The translations under genes and the position numbers were made by a program. Below the pieces are notes generated by a model. That model had not been told where the DNA came from, did not search any database, and worked only from the letters and a program-made list of their open reading frames with translations. Below are positions 9,810-18,639 of a stretch of DNA of 64,000 bases, piece by piece; within the stretch, counting starts at the first letter, position 1; every line of letters begins with the position of its first letter. Origin of the DNA: CAVXEH01 sp963805645 (lineage in GTDB: Bacteria > Chloroflexota > Limnocylindria > QHBO01); the NCBI GenBank assembly GCA_963805645.1, contig CAWDVA010000004.1, positions 186,001 to 250,000 of the forward strand. The letters run 5' to 3'.

Positions 9810-10397
9810 ATGACGAGAATCGACCCGTCCAAGCTCAACCTCGACGAGAAGGTCGTCCAGATCAACCGCGTCGCGAAGGTCGTCAAGGGCGGCCGCCGCT
9901 TCAGCTTCAGCGCGGTGGTGGTCGTGGGCGACGGGAACGGCGTAGTCGGTGCCGGGCTCGGCAAGGCCGGCGAAGTGCCCGAGGCGATCCGCAAGGGCGT
10001 CGAAGATGCAAAGAAGCGCCTGGTTCGGGTGCCGCTGGTGGGTGCCACCATCCCGCACGAGGTGTATCGCCACTTCGGCGCCTCCAAGGTGATGCTCAAG
10101 CCGGCCGCGGCGGGCACCGGCGTGATCGCCGGCGGCTCCGTCCGGTCGGTGGTCGAGATGGCCGGCATCCGCGACCTGCTTTCCAAGACCATGGGCAGCA
10201 CCAACCCGGTGAATGTCGTGCAGGCGACCATTGTGGCGCTCACGTCGCTGCGCTCGGCCGACGACACGGCTGCGCTTCGGGGCCGAACCGCGGAGGACCT
10301 GCTGGGCAAGAGGGGCGCCGAGGCAGCGCGCCGGCCACACGAGGTCGTCGAGCGACCGGCTCCCGCCTTCGGGCAGGGGGGTGGCCGTGGCCGCTAG
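9810..10397 (+). CDS. rpsE: 30S ribosomal protein S5
   Basis: 195 residues. The dsRBD-like N-terminal half has VVQINRVAKVVKGGRRFSF and the C-terminal half has GSTNPVNVVQATI. The tail after ATIVALTSLRS is somewhat longer than usual and Ala/Arg-rich. S5 works in mRNA unwinding and fidelity with S3 and S4. Confidence 0.97.
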   Translation: MTRIDPSKLNLDEKVVQINRVAKVVKGGRRFSFSAVVVVGDGNGVVGAGLGKAGEVPEAIRKGVEDAKKRLVRVPLVGATIPHEVYRHFGASKVMLKPAAAGTGVIAGGSVRSVVEMAGIRDLLSKTMGSTNPVNVVQATIVALTSLRSADDTAALRGRTAEDLLGKRGAEAARRPHEVVERPAPAFGQGGGRGR

Positions 10398-10614
10398 TAC
10401 CCCGGACACCCCGATGCTTTCGGTGACCTGGATCCGCTCCACCATCGGCCACAAGGCCGCGGCGCGGGGCACCATCCGGGCGCTGGGGCTGCATCGGCTC
10501 AACCAGACGGTCCAGATCCCGGACACGCCCGTCAACCGCGGGATGATCCGGCGGGTCGCCTTCCTCCTCGCGGTGGAAGAGACGGCCGCAGACACGAACG
10601 CGGAGAAGTCATGA
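10387..10614 (+). CDS. rpmD: 50S ribosomal protein L30
   Basis: The core LSVTWIRSTIGHKAAARG and LNQTVQIPDTPVNRGMIR is typical L30. The start is uncertain. I chose a GTG preceded by a run of G residues, which overlaps rpsE by 11 nt and gives 75 residues. A GTG two codons earlier, or an ATG nine codons later with no Shine-Dalgarno, are alternatives. It overlaps rplO by 4 nt. Confidence 0.9.
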   Translation: MAASTPDTPMLSVTWIRSTIGHKAAARGTIRALGLHRLNQTVQIPDTPVNRGMIRRVAFLLAVEETAADTNAEKS

Positions 10615-11231
10615 AGCTGCACGACCTCCACCCGGCGCCGGGGTCCCACCAGCCACCCCGGCGCGTGGGCCGCGGGCACGGATCCGGTCGCGGGAAGACC
10701 GCCGGCCGCGGAACCAAGGGGCAGAAGTCCCGGGCCGGCGGCGGGATCCCGGCCTGGTTCGAGGGCGGCCAGACGCCGCTCCACGTCCGCACGCCCAAGC
10801 TGCACGGGTTCAAGAACCGGTTCCGGGTCGAGTACGCCCCGGTCAACCTGGCCAAGATGGCCGAGGCCGCCACGGGCTCGCTCATCACCCCCGACGTGCT
10901 GGTCCATGACGGGTTGCTGCGCGACACGAAGCTGCCGGTCAAGATCCTGGGCCACGGCGACGCGCCGAAGGGCGTGACGGTCCATGCCCACGCCTTCAGC
11001 CGGACCGCACTCGAGAAGCTGTCTGCCGCGGGCAGCACGGCACAGCGCATCAGCTGGCCGGAGGGTGCGCCCGTCGAGGATGTCGCCGAGGAGACCGAGA
11101 CAGCCGAGGCCGATGGCGCGGCCGCCGAGGCCGATGGCGACGCCACCACGGCGGCGTCCGAGTCCGACGGGTCCGCGGAGTCCGACGAGGCGGAGCCCGC
11201 CACCGCGAACGAAAGCGAAAGCGAGTCCTAG
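10611..11231 (+). CDS. rplO: 50S ribosomal protein L15 with acidic tail
   Basis: 206 residues against the usual 145-150. The L15 core has GRGHGSGRGKTAGRG, RAGGGIPAWFEGGQTPL and the C-terminal VHAHAFSRTALEKL. After about residue 155 an acidic Glu/Ala/Ser/Asp-rich tail of roughly 50 residues follows. L15 is a late 50S assembly protein. The ATG overlaps rpmD (ATGA). Confidence 0.96.
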   Translation: MKLHDLHPAPGSHQPPRRVGRGHGSGRGKTAGRGTKGQKSRAGGGIPAWFEGGQTPLHVRTPKLHGFKNRFRVEYAPVNLAKMAEAATGSLITPDVLVHDGLLRDTKLPVKILGHGDAPKGVTVHAHAFSRTALEKLSAAGSTAQRISWPEGAPVEDVAEETETAEADGAAAEADGDATTAASESDGSAESDEAEPATANESESES

Positions 11232-12515
11232 GTGATCGAGTCCGCCGTCACCGCCTTCCGCGCGCCGGACATCCGGCGCAAGATCCTGTTCACGCTGGGG
11301 ATCCTCCTGATCTTCCGGGTGCTGACCAACGTGCCGGTGCCCAACGTGAACACCACCCAGCTGCAGAACCTGTTCAACACGAACCAGCTGCTGGGTCTGC
11401 TGGACCTTTTCAGCGGAGGCGGCCTGGCGACGGCCTCCATCGTGGGGATGGGCGTGAACCCCTTCATCAACGCCAGCATCATCATGCAGCTGATGCAGGG
11501 CGTGATCCCGAGCCTGGGCGACCTCGCCCGGGAGGGGGAGTACGGCCGGAACCGGCTGAACCAGTACACCCGCCTGCTCACGGTGCCGCTGGCCTTCGCG
11601 CAGGGCTATGGCTTCACCGTCCTCCTGCAGAACGCGGGCGTGCTCCCGGCCGAATCGTTCTTCAGCTTCCAGACCCTCTCACTGCTGCTGAGCTTCACCG
11701 CCGGAACGATCCTGCTGATGTGGCTTGGCGAGCTGATCAGCGAGCGCGGCATCGGCAACGGCATCAGCTTCATCATCTTCGCCGGCATCGTGGGTCGGAT
11801 ACCGCACCAGGCGGCCCCGGTCATCTCCGGCCCTGACGGCTGGGCGCGGATCATCCCGTTCATCATCATCGCCATCGCCGTCATTGCCGGCGTGGTGTGG
11901 GTGAACGAGGGCCAGCGCCGGATCCCGGTTCAGTACGCCAGCCGCGTCCGCGGCCGGCGCATGTACCAGGGCCAGACCCAGTACCTGCCCCTGAAGGTGA
12001 CGATGGCCGGCGTCATCCCCATCATCTTCGCCATCAGCATCCTGCTCTTCCCGGCCCAGATCGCCGCGTACTTCACCACGAGCGGCGTGGACTGGGTGCG
12101 GACCGTTGCGAACTGGGTGGCCAACAACCTCAACGGCTCGAACCTGTGGCTCTACGGCGGGCTGCTGTTCCTGCTGGTCGTCTTCTTCACGTACTTCTAC
12201 ACGGCGTTCCAGTTCCGGCCGGACCAGACCGCGGACTTCCTGCGGAAAAACGGCGGCTTCATTCCCGGCATCCGGCCGGGTAAACCCACGGAGGAGTTCC
12301 TTCTGCGGGTCACGAACCGCATCACGCTGGGCGGCGCCGTCTTCCTGGGCGCTCTTGCCGTGCTGCCTTACCTGGTGAGCGCCGCCATCCCGGGCACCCA
12401 GAGCCTGCGCCTGGGCGGCACCAGCATCCTCATCGTGGTGAGCGTGGTGGTCGAGACCATGAAGCAGCTCGAGGCGCAGATGATGATGCGCCGCTACGAG
12501 GGCTTCATCCGGTGA
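11232..12515 (+). CDS. secY: Preprotein translocase subunit SecY
   Basis: 427 residues with ten predicted membrane helices, the channel-forming subunit of the Sec translocon. Recognisable segments include NVPVPNVNT, GVNPFINASIIMQL and the cytoplasmic loop RRIPVQYASR. The GTG start follows the rplO TAG with no spacer. It overlaps adk by 4 nt (GTGA). Confidence 0.98.
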   Translation: MIESAVTAFRAPDIRRKILFTLGILLIFRVLTNVPVPNVNTTQLQNLFNTNQLLGLLDLFSGGGLATASIVGMGVNPFINASIIMQLMQGVIPSLGDLAREGEYGRNRLNQYTRLLTVPLAFAQGYGFTVLLQNAGVLPAESFFSFQTLSLLLSFTAGTILLMWLGELISERGIGNGISFIIFAGIVGRIPHQAAPVISGPDGWARIIPFIIIAIAVIAGVVWVNEGQRRIPVQYASRVRGRRMYQGQTQYLPLKVTMAGVIPIIFAISILLFPAQIAAYFTTSGVDWVRTVANWVANNLNGSNLWLYGGLLFLLVVFFTYFYTAFQFRPDQTADFLRKNGGFIPGIRPGKPTEEFLLRVTNRITLGGAVFLGALAVLPYLVSAAIPGTQSLRLGGTSILIVVSVVVETMKQLEAQMMMRRYEGFIR

Positions 12516-13216
12516 CCCGCGCGGGTTCCGGCTCCCAGAGCCCGGCGCCCGCGCGTCGGATCCTCCTGCTGGTCGGCGCGGTGGGCGCCGGCAAGGGGAC
12601 GCAGGCGTCGGTCCTGGCTTCACGCCTTGGGCTGGTGCACCTCGCCAGCGGCGACCTGTTCCGTCGTGCCGCCCGCGACGGAACCCAGCTGGGGCGCCAG
12701 GCGCAGGCCTACATGGATCGTGGCGAGCTGGTGCCGGACGACCTGACCATCGCCATGGTCATGCAGGCGCTCAGCCGTCCCGGCGCCGCGCGTGGTGCGA
12801 TCCTCGACGGCTTCCCGCGCACCGTTGCCCAGGCGGAGGCGCTTGATGACACCCTCGCCACCCAGGGCGAGCGCATCAGCCGGGTCGTCTTCATCGAGGT
12901 TCCGGTGGAGGAGCTGGTGATCCGCGTCTCGGGCCGCTGGGTGTGCCCGACCGACGGCACCCCGTACCACATCGAGACCGACCCGCCCAGGATCCCCGGC
13001 GTCTGCGACAAGGACGGGACCGCGCTCGTCCAGCGAGACGACGACCAGCCGGAGGTCGTGCGTGCGCGCCTCGCGAAGCAGGTGCCCCCCATGCTCGAGG
13101 TCATCGCCCACTACGAGCGTGCCGGCGTCGTGGTGCGCATCGACGGGCGCGGAGGGATCGACGAGGTCACCGCCCGGATCCTGGCCGCGCTCGCGGCCGG
13201 CGGGGTCGGAAGCTGA
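12512..13216 (+). CDS. adk: Adenylate kinase
   Basis: 234 residues. It interconverts AMP, ATP and ADP. The P-loop is GAVGAGKGTQ, where most have GPPGAGKGTQ. The NMP-binding SGDLFR and the DGFPRT motif follow. The LID region contains CPTD and CDKD, that is Cys-x2-Asp twice, rather than the CxxC pairs of classical zinc LIDs. The N-terminal 15 residues before the P-loop strand are Ser/Pro-rich and may be unstructured. It lies between secY and map, as in many bacteria. Confidence 0.96.
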   Translation: MTRAGSGSQSPAPARRILLLVGAVGAGKGTQASVLASRLGLVHLASGDLFRRAARDGTQLGRQAQAYMDRGELVPDDLTIAMVMQALSRPGAARGAILDGFPRTVAQAEALDDTLATQGERISRVVFIEVPVEELVIRVSGRWVCPTDGTPYHIETDPPRIPGVCDKDGTALVQRDDDQPEVVRARLAKQVPPMLEVIAHYERAGVVVRIDGRGGIDEVTARILAALAAGGVGS

Positions 13217-13220
13217 GCGG

Positions 13221-14003
13221 ATGGGCATCCCGTCACGACCCCGGATGGTCACCATCAAGCGCGCCGACGAGATCGAGAGGATGCGGCATGCCGGCCGCAT
13301 CCTGGCGGAGATCCTGGACGTGCTGCACCACGAGCTGCGCCCCGGGATCACCACCATGGACCTGGACCGCATCGCCGAGGAGATGATCCGGGATGCGGAC
13401 GCCGTTCCCTCCTTCCTCGGCTACCACGGCACGTATCCGGCCAGCATCTGCACCAGCATCAACGACGAGGTCGTCCACGGCATCCCGTCGCCTCGCCGGC
13501 GTGTCGAGGAGGCCGACGTCATCGGCATCGACATCGGCTGCATCTGGCAGGGCTGGCACGCCGACTGCGCGCGAACCTGGTCGGTGGGCCCCGCCCCGGC
13601 CTCGCCCAGGGTCCAGCAGCTCATGGACGCCACCCGACGGGGGATGGAGGCGGGGATTGCCGCCGCGGTCCCGGGCAACCGCCTCGGGGACGTGGGGGCT
13701 GCCATCGAGGCGGTCGCCCGCGAGCACGGGTACGGCGTCGTCCGGCCGTTCGTCGGGCACGGCATCGGCACGGAGATGCACGAGGAGCCCTCGGTCCCCA
13801 ACTACGGCACGCCGGGGCGCGGGATGCTGATCCAGGCCGGGATGTGCTTCGCCATCGAGCCGATGTTCACGCTGGGCGGCGGTGACGTCGAGGTGCTCGA
13901 CGACAACTGGACGGTGGTGACCGCCGATGGCAGCCTGGCGGCCCACTTCGAGAACACCATCGCCGTGACCGAGCACGGCCCGGACGTGCTCACCATCCGA
14001 TGA
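13221..14003 (+). CDS. map: Methionine aminopeptidase, type I
   Basis: 260 residues. It removes the initiator methionine. The metal ligands lie in IGIDIGCIWQGWHAD (first Asp pair), GHGIGTEMHE (His) and the C-terminal IEPMFTLG and HFENTIAVTE (Glu residues). The ATG with GAGCGG before it gives the expected length. It follows adk by 4 nt. Confidence 0.97.
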   Translation: MGIPSRPRMVTIKRADEIERMRHAGRILAEILDVLHHELRPGITTMDLDRIAEEMIRDADAVPSFLGYHGTYPASICTSINDEVVHGIPSPRRRVEEADVIGIDIGCIWQGWHADCARTWSVGPAPASPRVQQLMDATRRGMEAGIAAAVPGNRLGDVGAAIEAVAREHGYGVVRPFVGHGIGTEMHEEPSVPNYGTPGRGMLIQAGMCFAIEPMFTLGGGDVEVLDDNWTVVTADGSLAAHFENTIAVTEHGPDVLTIR

Positions 14004-14026
14004 CCTTCCGCCCCTCCGCCACCCCG

Positions 14027-14056
14027 TTGTGCCCGACCGGCGAGGTGATGTATACT
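14027..14056 (+). promoter_or_regulatory. Predicted sigma-70-type promoter for infA
   Basis: TTGTGC, an 18-nt spacer, then TATACT. It lies in the 140-nt space after map and would give an RNA with a leader of about 80 nt before infA. The rest of the gap shows no gene. It suggests the alpha operon can be transcribed independently of the upstream ribosomal genes. Confidence 0.55.
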
Positions 14057-14143
14057 CCGCTTTCCGTGGGTCGCCCCGTGCGGCGGCCTTTCGCTGTGTT
14101 CCTACCAACGAGCAACAAGCAGCAGATCGAGGGTGCGTAGCGC

Positions 14144-14362
14144 TTGGCGAAGAAGGATGCCATCGAGGTCGAGGGCGAGGTGATCACCCCGCTTCCGAAC
14201 GCGATGTTCAAGGTGCGGCTGGAGAACGGGCACGAGGTGCTCGCGCACATCTCCGGCAAGCTCCGACAGCATTTCATCCGCATCCTGCCCGGTGACACCG
14301 TCCGCGTCGAGCTGAGTCCCTATGACCTCACCCGGGGTCGCATCACGTACAGGATGAGATGA
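14144..14362 (+). CDS. infA: Translation initiation factor IF-1
   Basis: 72 residues from a TTG codon (AKKDAIEVEGEVITPLPNA follows), the normal IF-1 N-terminus. GAGGGT sits about 9 nt upstream and no better ATG exists. The OB-fold motifs ENGHEVLAHISGK and PYDLTRGRITYR are intact. IF-1 blocks the A site during initiation. Its stop overlaps the rpmJ start (ATGA). Confidence 0.97.
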   Translation: MAKKDAIEVEGEVITPLPNAMFKVRLENGHEVLAHISGKLRQHFIRILPGDTVRVELSPYDLTRGRITYRMR

Positions 14363-14472
14363 AGGTTTCTGCGTCCGTGAAGCCCCGCTGCGAGCGCTGC
14401 AAGGTGATCAAGCGCTCCGGCGTGGTGATGGTCATCTGCGTCATTCCCAAGCACAAGCAGCGCCAGGGATAG
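14359..14472 (+). CDS. rpmJ: 50S ribosomal protein L36, zinc form
   Basis: A 37-codon gene starting MKVSASVKPRCERCKVIKR. Zinc ligands Cys11, Cys14, Cys27 and His32 are all present, so this is the C+ form. It overlaps infA by 4 nt and precedes rpsM, the usual infA-rpmJ-rpsM order. Confidence 0.97.
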   Translation: MKVSASVKPRCERCKVIKRSGVVMVICVIPKHKQRQG

Positions 14473-14482
14473 GGGGAGCCGC

Positions 14483-14854
14483 ATGGCACGAATCTCCGGC
14501 GTCGACATCCCGCGCGAGAAGCGCGTGGTGATTTCGCTCACCTACATCCACGGCATCGGCCCGACCTCCTCGAAGCAGATCATCGAGAGCGCCGGCGTGT
14601 CGCCGGACACGCGCACCCGGGACCTGACCGAGGACGAGGTCAACCGCCTCCGCGAGGTCATCGACCGCCGCTACAAGGTCGAAGGCGACCTGCGGCGCGA
14701 GGTGAGCATGAACATCAAGCGGCTGATGGAGATCGGTTCCTATCGGGGCCTGCGCCATCGTCGCAACCTGCCGGTGCGTGGTCAGCGCACGAAGACGAAC
14801 GCCCGCCAGCGGCGCGGCGCGCGTCGCACGGTCGGCATCCGTCGCAAGAAGTGA
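14483..14854 (+). CDS. rpsM: 30S ribosomal protein S13
   Basis: 123 residues. ARISGVDIPREKRVVISLTY and the basic tail RGQRTKTNARQRRG are typical. S13 contacts the P-site tRNA and the 50S bridge B1. A GGGGGAG site precedes the ATG. Confidence 0.98.
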   Translation: MARISGVDIPREKRVVISLTYIHGIGPTSSKQIIESAGVSPDTRTRDLTEDEVNRLREVIDRRYKVEGDLRREVSMNIKRLMEIGSYRGLRHRRNLPVRGQRTKTNARQRRGARRTVGIRRKK

Positions 14855-14902
14855 TCAATCACCCAAAGAGCCGCCTCATCGGTCTGACACCACAGGAGTT
14901 CC

Positions 14903-15298
14903 ATGGCTGAGCGAAAGCGCGCGACGCGAACAAAGAAGCGTGAGCGAAAGAATGTCCCCGTCGGGCACGCCCACATCCAGTCGACGTTCAACAACACGAT
15001 CGTGACCATCACCGACACGAGCGGGAACGTCATCAGCTGGGGCAGCGCCGGCCTGGTGGGCTTCAAGGGCTCCCGCAAGAGCACCCCGTTCGCCGCTTCG
15101 CAGACCGCGGACGGCGCGGCGAAGCGCGCCATGGATCATGGCATGCGCCAGATCGAGGTCTTCGTGAAGGGCCCTGGCGCGGGACGCGAGCAGGCGATCC
15201 GCTCGCTGCAGTCGGCCGGCCTGGAAGTGACCGCCATCACCGACGTGACCCCCATCCCGCACAACGGCTGCCGCCCGCCCAAGCGGCGTCGGGTCTGA
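14903..15298 (+). CDS. rpsK: 30S ribosomal protein S11
   Basis: 131 residues. HIQSTFNNTIVTITDTSGN and the C-terminal DVTPIPHNGCRPPKRRRV identify S11, which forms part of the mRNA exit platform. ACAGGAG precedes the ATG. The C-terminal Asn-Gly pair that is converted to isoaspartate in some S11 proteins is present. Confidence 0.98.
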   Translation: MAERKRATRTKKRERKNVPVGHAHIQSTFNNTIVTITDTSGNVISWGSAGLVGFKGSRKSTPFAASQTADGAAKRAMDHGMRQIEVFVKGPGAGREQAIRSLQSAGLEVTAITDVTPIPHNGCRPPKRRRV

Positions 15299-15311
15299 GG
15301 GGAGCACCAAG

Positions 15312-15938
15312 ATGGCACGCTATACCGACGCGGTCTGCCGCATCTGCCGCCGCGAGGGGCTCAAGCTCTTCCTGAAGGGCAGCCGCTGCTACACCAAGAA
15401 GTGCTCGTTCGAGCGCCGATCGACGCCACCCGGCATGTACGCCACCCGTCGGCGGAAGGTCAGCGAGTACGGGATCCAGCTGCGCGAGAAGCAGAAGGTG
15501 CGCAAGAGCTACTCGGTGCTTGAGCGCCAGTTCCGCAACTACTTTGCGAAGGCCTCGAAGCGCAAGGGGATGACCGGCGAGAACCTCCTGCGAATGCTCG
15601 AGATGCGCCTCGACAACGTCGTGTTCCGGATGGGCTTCGCCACCAGCCGCGCACAGGCGCGCCAGCTGGTGACCCACGGCCACTTCGCCGTCAACGGTCG
15701 GCCCACCAACATCCCGAGCTTCGGGACCAAGGTGGGTGACCGGATCGAGGTTCGCGAGACCCGCCGTGGTCGCGAGCACTTCAAGACCACCGCCGAGACC
15801 ATCAAGTCGGCGCAGATCCCCGAATGGGTGAGCGTTGACGCGACGAAGCTCTCCGGGACCGTGCTGGCGGAGCCGGCCCGTGAGCAGATGCCGCTCGAGT
15901 TCAACGAGCAGCTCGTCGTCGAGTACTACTCGCGATAG
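15312..15938 (+). CDS. rpsD: 30S ribosomal protein S4, zinc type
   Basis: 208 residues. The N-terminus carries the cysteine cluster CRICRREG and CYTKKC, so it is the zinc-binding form. The S4 RNA-binding domain has RLDNVVFRMGFATSRAQAR. S4 nucleates 30S assembly and can repress the alpha operon. GGGGAGC precedes the ATG. Confidence 0.98.
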   Translation: MARYTDAVCRICRREGLKLFLKGSRCYTKKCSFERRSTPPGMYATRRRKVSEYGIQLREKQKVRKSYSVLERQFRNYFAKASKRKGMTGENLLRMLEMRLDNVVFRMGFATSRAQARQLVTHGHFAVNGRPTNIPSFGTKVGDRIEVRETRRGREHFKTTAETIKSAQIPEWVSVDATKLSGTVLAEPAREQMPLEFNEQLVVEYYSR

Positions 15939-15958
15939 GAGCTAGGACAACAGACCGC

Positions 15959-16963
15959 ATGATCGAGCTTGAGACGCCTCGCATTGACGAGGTCGAGACC
16001 ACCGGCAACCTCTCCCGCTTCGAGGTGAACCCCCTGCGCGCGGGCTATGGGGTGACCCTCGGGAACGCCCTGCGCCGCGTGCTGCTGAACTCCCTGGATG
16101 GAGCGGCGGTGACCTCGGTTCAGATCGCGGGCGTGTACCACGAGTTCAGCACCATCGAGAACGTCAAGGAAGACGTCACCCAGATCGTGCTGAACACCAA
16201 GAAGCTTCGGCTGCGCTCGTTCGCTCAGCACCCGGTTACGCTCCAGCTGATCAAGCGCGGGGCCGGGCCGGTCACTGCCGCCGACATCACCGAGTCTGCC
16301 GACGTCGAGATCATCAACCCCGACCTGGTGCTCCTCACCCTGGACAGCGACGCGGGCTCCATCGAGATGGACCTGACCGTCGAGATGGGGGTGGGCTATC
16401 GCCCGGCGGAGCACACCGAGGACATGCCCATCGGGGTGATCCCGGTGGACGCCATCTTCTCCCCGGTGCGCCGCGTGAACTTCGCGGTCGAGAACACGCG
16501 CGTCGGCCAGATGACCAACTACGACAAGCTGACGCTCGAGATCGAGACCGATGGGACCGCCAACCCGCAGACGGCGCTCTCCCAGGCGGCCGAGATCCTC
16601 GTCCGCGAGTTCAGTCGCTTCGCCGATATCGGCCGACGGCCCGCGGATGGTGCCGAGGAGGCATCCACCCCGGTGGCGGCCAATCTTCTCGACACGCCCA
16701 TCGAGGACCTCGACCTTCCGATGCGGGCGTACAACAGCCTGAAGCGTAACAACATCACCAAGGTCGGCCAGGTCCTGGCCCTCTCGGACGACGAGTTCCT
16801 CCGCATGCGGAACTTCGGCAAGAAGAGCCTGGACGAGCTCAAGGAGCGCCTGGCGCTGCGCGGCTTCATCGTCCCGGAGGCCAGCTCGGTTGACGAGTCC
16901 GACCTGCCCGGCTCCGCAGAGCTCGACGAGGCGGTCGCCGCCGAGCTGGATCGGGAGGCCTAG
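15959..16963 (+). CDS. rpoA: RNA polymerase alpha subunit
   Basis: 334 residues. The N-terminal assembly domain has EVNPLRAGYGVTLGNALRRV. The C-terminal domain begins near residue 245 with TPIEDLDLPMRAYNSLKR and contains the helix-hairpin-helix RNFGKKSLDELKERL that contacts UP elements and activators. A short acidic tail follows. It sits in its usual place between rpsD and rplQ. Confidence 0.98.
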   Translation: MIELETPRIDEVETTGNLSRFEVNPLRAGYGVTLGNALRRVLLNSLDGAAVTSVQIAGVYHEFSTIENVKEDVTQIVLNTKKLRLRSFAQHPVTLQLIKRGAGPVTAADITESADVEIINPDLVLLTLDSDAGSIEMDLTVEMGVGYRPAEHTEDMPIGVIPVDAIFSPVRRVNFAVENTRVGQMTNYDKLTLEIETDGTANPQTALSQAAEILVREFSRFADIGRRPADGAEEASTPVAANLLDTPIEDLDLPMRAYNSLKRNNITKVGQVLALSDDEFLRMRNFGKKSLDELKERLALRGFIVPEASSVDESDLPGSAELDEAVAAELDREA

Positions 16964-17317
16964 ATGCCGCACCAGATCGCCGGTCGGCGTTTGGGCCGCT
17001 CCGGCGCTCATCGCCGGCACATGCTCGCCAACCTGGCGGTGGCGGTCCTGCGCTACGAGAAGGTCAAGACCACCGAGGCCAAGGCCAAGGAGGTCCGCGG
17101 CGTCGTGGACGGGTTCATCACCACGGCCAAGCGCGGTGACCTCGCCGCGCGGCGTGCGCTGGCGGCCGACCTGCCGCACGAGCCGCTGATCATCGAGAAG
17201 CTCATGGGCGAGCTGGCGGACAAGTATGCGGACCGGCCCAGCGGCTTCACCAGAATCGTCAAGATCGGTCCGCGGCTGGGAGACGCCGCGCCGATCGTGC
17301 TGATCGAGCTCGTCTAG
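16964..17317 (+). CDS. rplQ: 50S ribosomal protein L17
   Basis: 117 residues. MPHQIAGRRLGRSGAHRRHM and LRYEKVKTTEAKAKE are diagnostic. It starts directly after the rpoA stop. L17 lies near the tunnel exit. Confidence 0.98.
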   Translation: MPHQIAGRRLGRSGAHRRHMLANLAVAVLRYEKVKTTEAKAKEVRGVVDGFITTAKRGDLAARRALAADLPHEPLIIEKLMGELADKYADRPSGFTRIVKIGPRLGDAAPIVLIELV

Positions 17318-17340
17318 GCGGGCCGGTCGGGACGCGGACA

Positions 17341-18201
17341 ATGCCCGCCACGCAGCGCCGATGCGCTCGGGCGGTGCTCGAATACGACGGGACTGCCTTC
17401 GCCGGCTCCCAGTACCAGCCGAACGCTCGGACGGTGCAGGGGATCCTGGAGGAGGCCCTTAACAGACTGACCGGCGAGCGGGTGCGCATCCGTCTCGCCG
17501 GGCGCACCGATGCCGGGGTGCACGCCACCGGCCAGGTCGCCGCCTTCTGCATCGCTCGCCGCGGACGCGGCGAGGGGTTCAGCTGGCGGGAGCTGCAGCG
17601 ACGGCTGAACGCCGTCCTGCCGGAGGACCTGGCGGTTCGCGCGCTCCGGGCCGCACCGCCCGGGTTCGACCCCAGGCGCGAGGCCGTGGCACGGGTCTAC
17701 CGCTACCGGATCAGGGTGGGCGGGCGACACCGGCCGCTCGACCGGCATCGGACGCTCGAGATAGGAGACCGACCGGACGTTGCGGCCATGCGGGCAGCAG
17801 CGGCGGCGCTCCCCGGCCGTCGCGACTTCGCGGCGCTGGGGCGCGACGACCACGGTCGGACGGTCCGTCACCTGTCGGAGGTGGCCGTGCTCCGCCGCGG
17901 GGATCTCATCGAGATCCGGGTGACGGGCGACGCCTTCCTGCGACGTATGGTGCGCAGCATCGTGGCGATCCTCCTGGAGGCGGGTCGCGGCGGTCTCGCG
18001 CCGGGAGACGTGGCCGGGCTCCTCGACGCGCGGTCGCGGGCCCTGCACGGCAGGGCGGCACCGGCACGGGGGCTCACGCTCGAGCGAGTTGTCTATGCGA
18101 AGAGGAATCGCGCGCGCGGAAGCGGGCGCGAGCGGCAAGAAGAGGAGAAGCTGGGCGCCGGGCGATCGCCGGCCGGCGCCGGCTCAAGGGACCGAACGTG
18201 A
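17341..18201 (+). CDS. truA: tRNA pseudouridine synthase A
   Basis: 286 residues. TruA makes pseudouridine 38-40 in tRNA anticodon arms. The catalytic aspartate is Asp57 in GRTDAGVHATGQ, and YDGTAFAGSQYQPNARTVQG and FLRRMVRSIVAILLE match the family. The last 40 residues are a basic, low-complexity extension that overlaps the rplM start. It lies between rplQ and rplM, a common place for truA. Confidence 0.96.
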   Translation: MPATQRRCARAVLEYDGTAFAGSQYQPNARTVQGILEEALNRLTGERVRIRLAGRTDAGVHATGQVAAFCIARRGRGEGFSWRELQRRLNAVLPEDLAVRALRAAPPGFDPRREAVARVYRYRIRVGGRHRPLDRHRTLEIGDRPDVAAMRAAAAALPGRRDFAALGRDDHGRTVRHLSEVAVLRRGDLIEIRVTGDAFLRRMVRSIVAILLEAGRGGLAPGDVAGLLDARSRALHGRAAPARGLTLERVVYAKRNRARGSGRERQEEEKLGAGRSPAGAGSRDRT

Positions 18202-18626
18202 AGACCTACGCAGTCAAGGCGAGCGAGATCGAGCGGCACTGGTGGGTGGTCGACGCGACCGACCAGACCCTCGGGCGGCTGGCGACGCGCATTGCCACGC
18301 TGCTGGAGGGCAAGCACAAGGCCATCTACTCGCCGCACATCGACACCGGCGACCACGTGATCGTCATCAACGCGGCGCGGATCAGGGTGACCGGCAACAA
18401 GCTGGTCGACAAGTCCTACTTCCGCCACTCGAACTACCCGGGCGGCCTCAAGGAGGAGAGCCTGGCGGCTGTCCTCGCGCGCAAGCCGGAGCTGGTCATC
18501 GAGCGGGCGGTGAAGGGCATGCTGCCGCAGAACCGGATCGGGCGGGCAATGTTCCGCAAGCTGAAGGTCTACCCGGGCGCGGAGCATCCGCACCAGGCCC
18601 AGCAGCCCACCGCGGTCGAGCTGTGA
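18198..18626 (+). CDS. rplM: 50S ribosomal protein L13
   Basis: 142 residues from a GTG overlapping truA by 4 nt. WWVVDATDQTLGRLATRIA and the later MLPQNRIGRAMFRKLKVY are typical. L13 is an early 50S assembly protein. Confidence 0.98.
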   Translation: MKTYAVKASEIERHWWVVDATDQTLGRLATRIATLLEGKHKAIYSPHIDTGDHVIVINAARIRVTGNKLVDKSYFRHSNYPGGLKEESLAAVLARKPELVIERAVKGMLPQNRIGRAMFRKLKVYPGAEHPHQAQQPTAVEL

Positions 18627-18639
18627 GGACACCGAACCG

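Noticed and set aside
8883..10991. 702-codon open frame on the - strand
   Set aside because: Antisense to rplF, rplR, rpsE, rpmD and the start of rplO.
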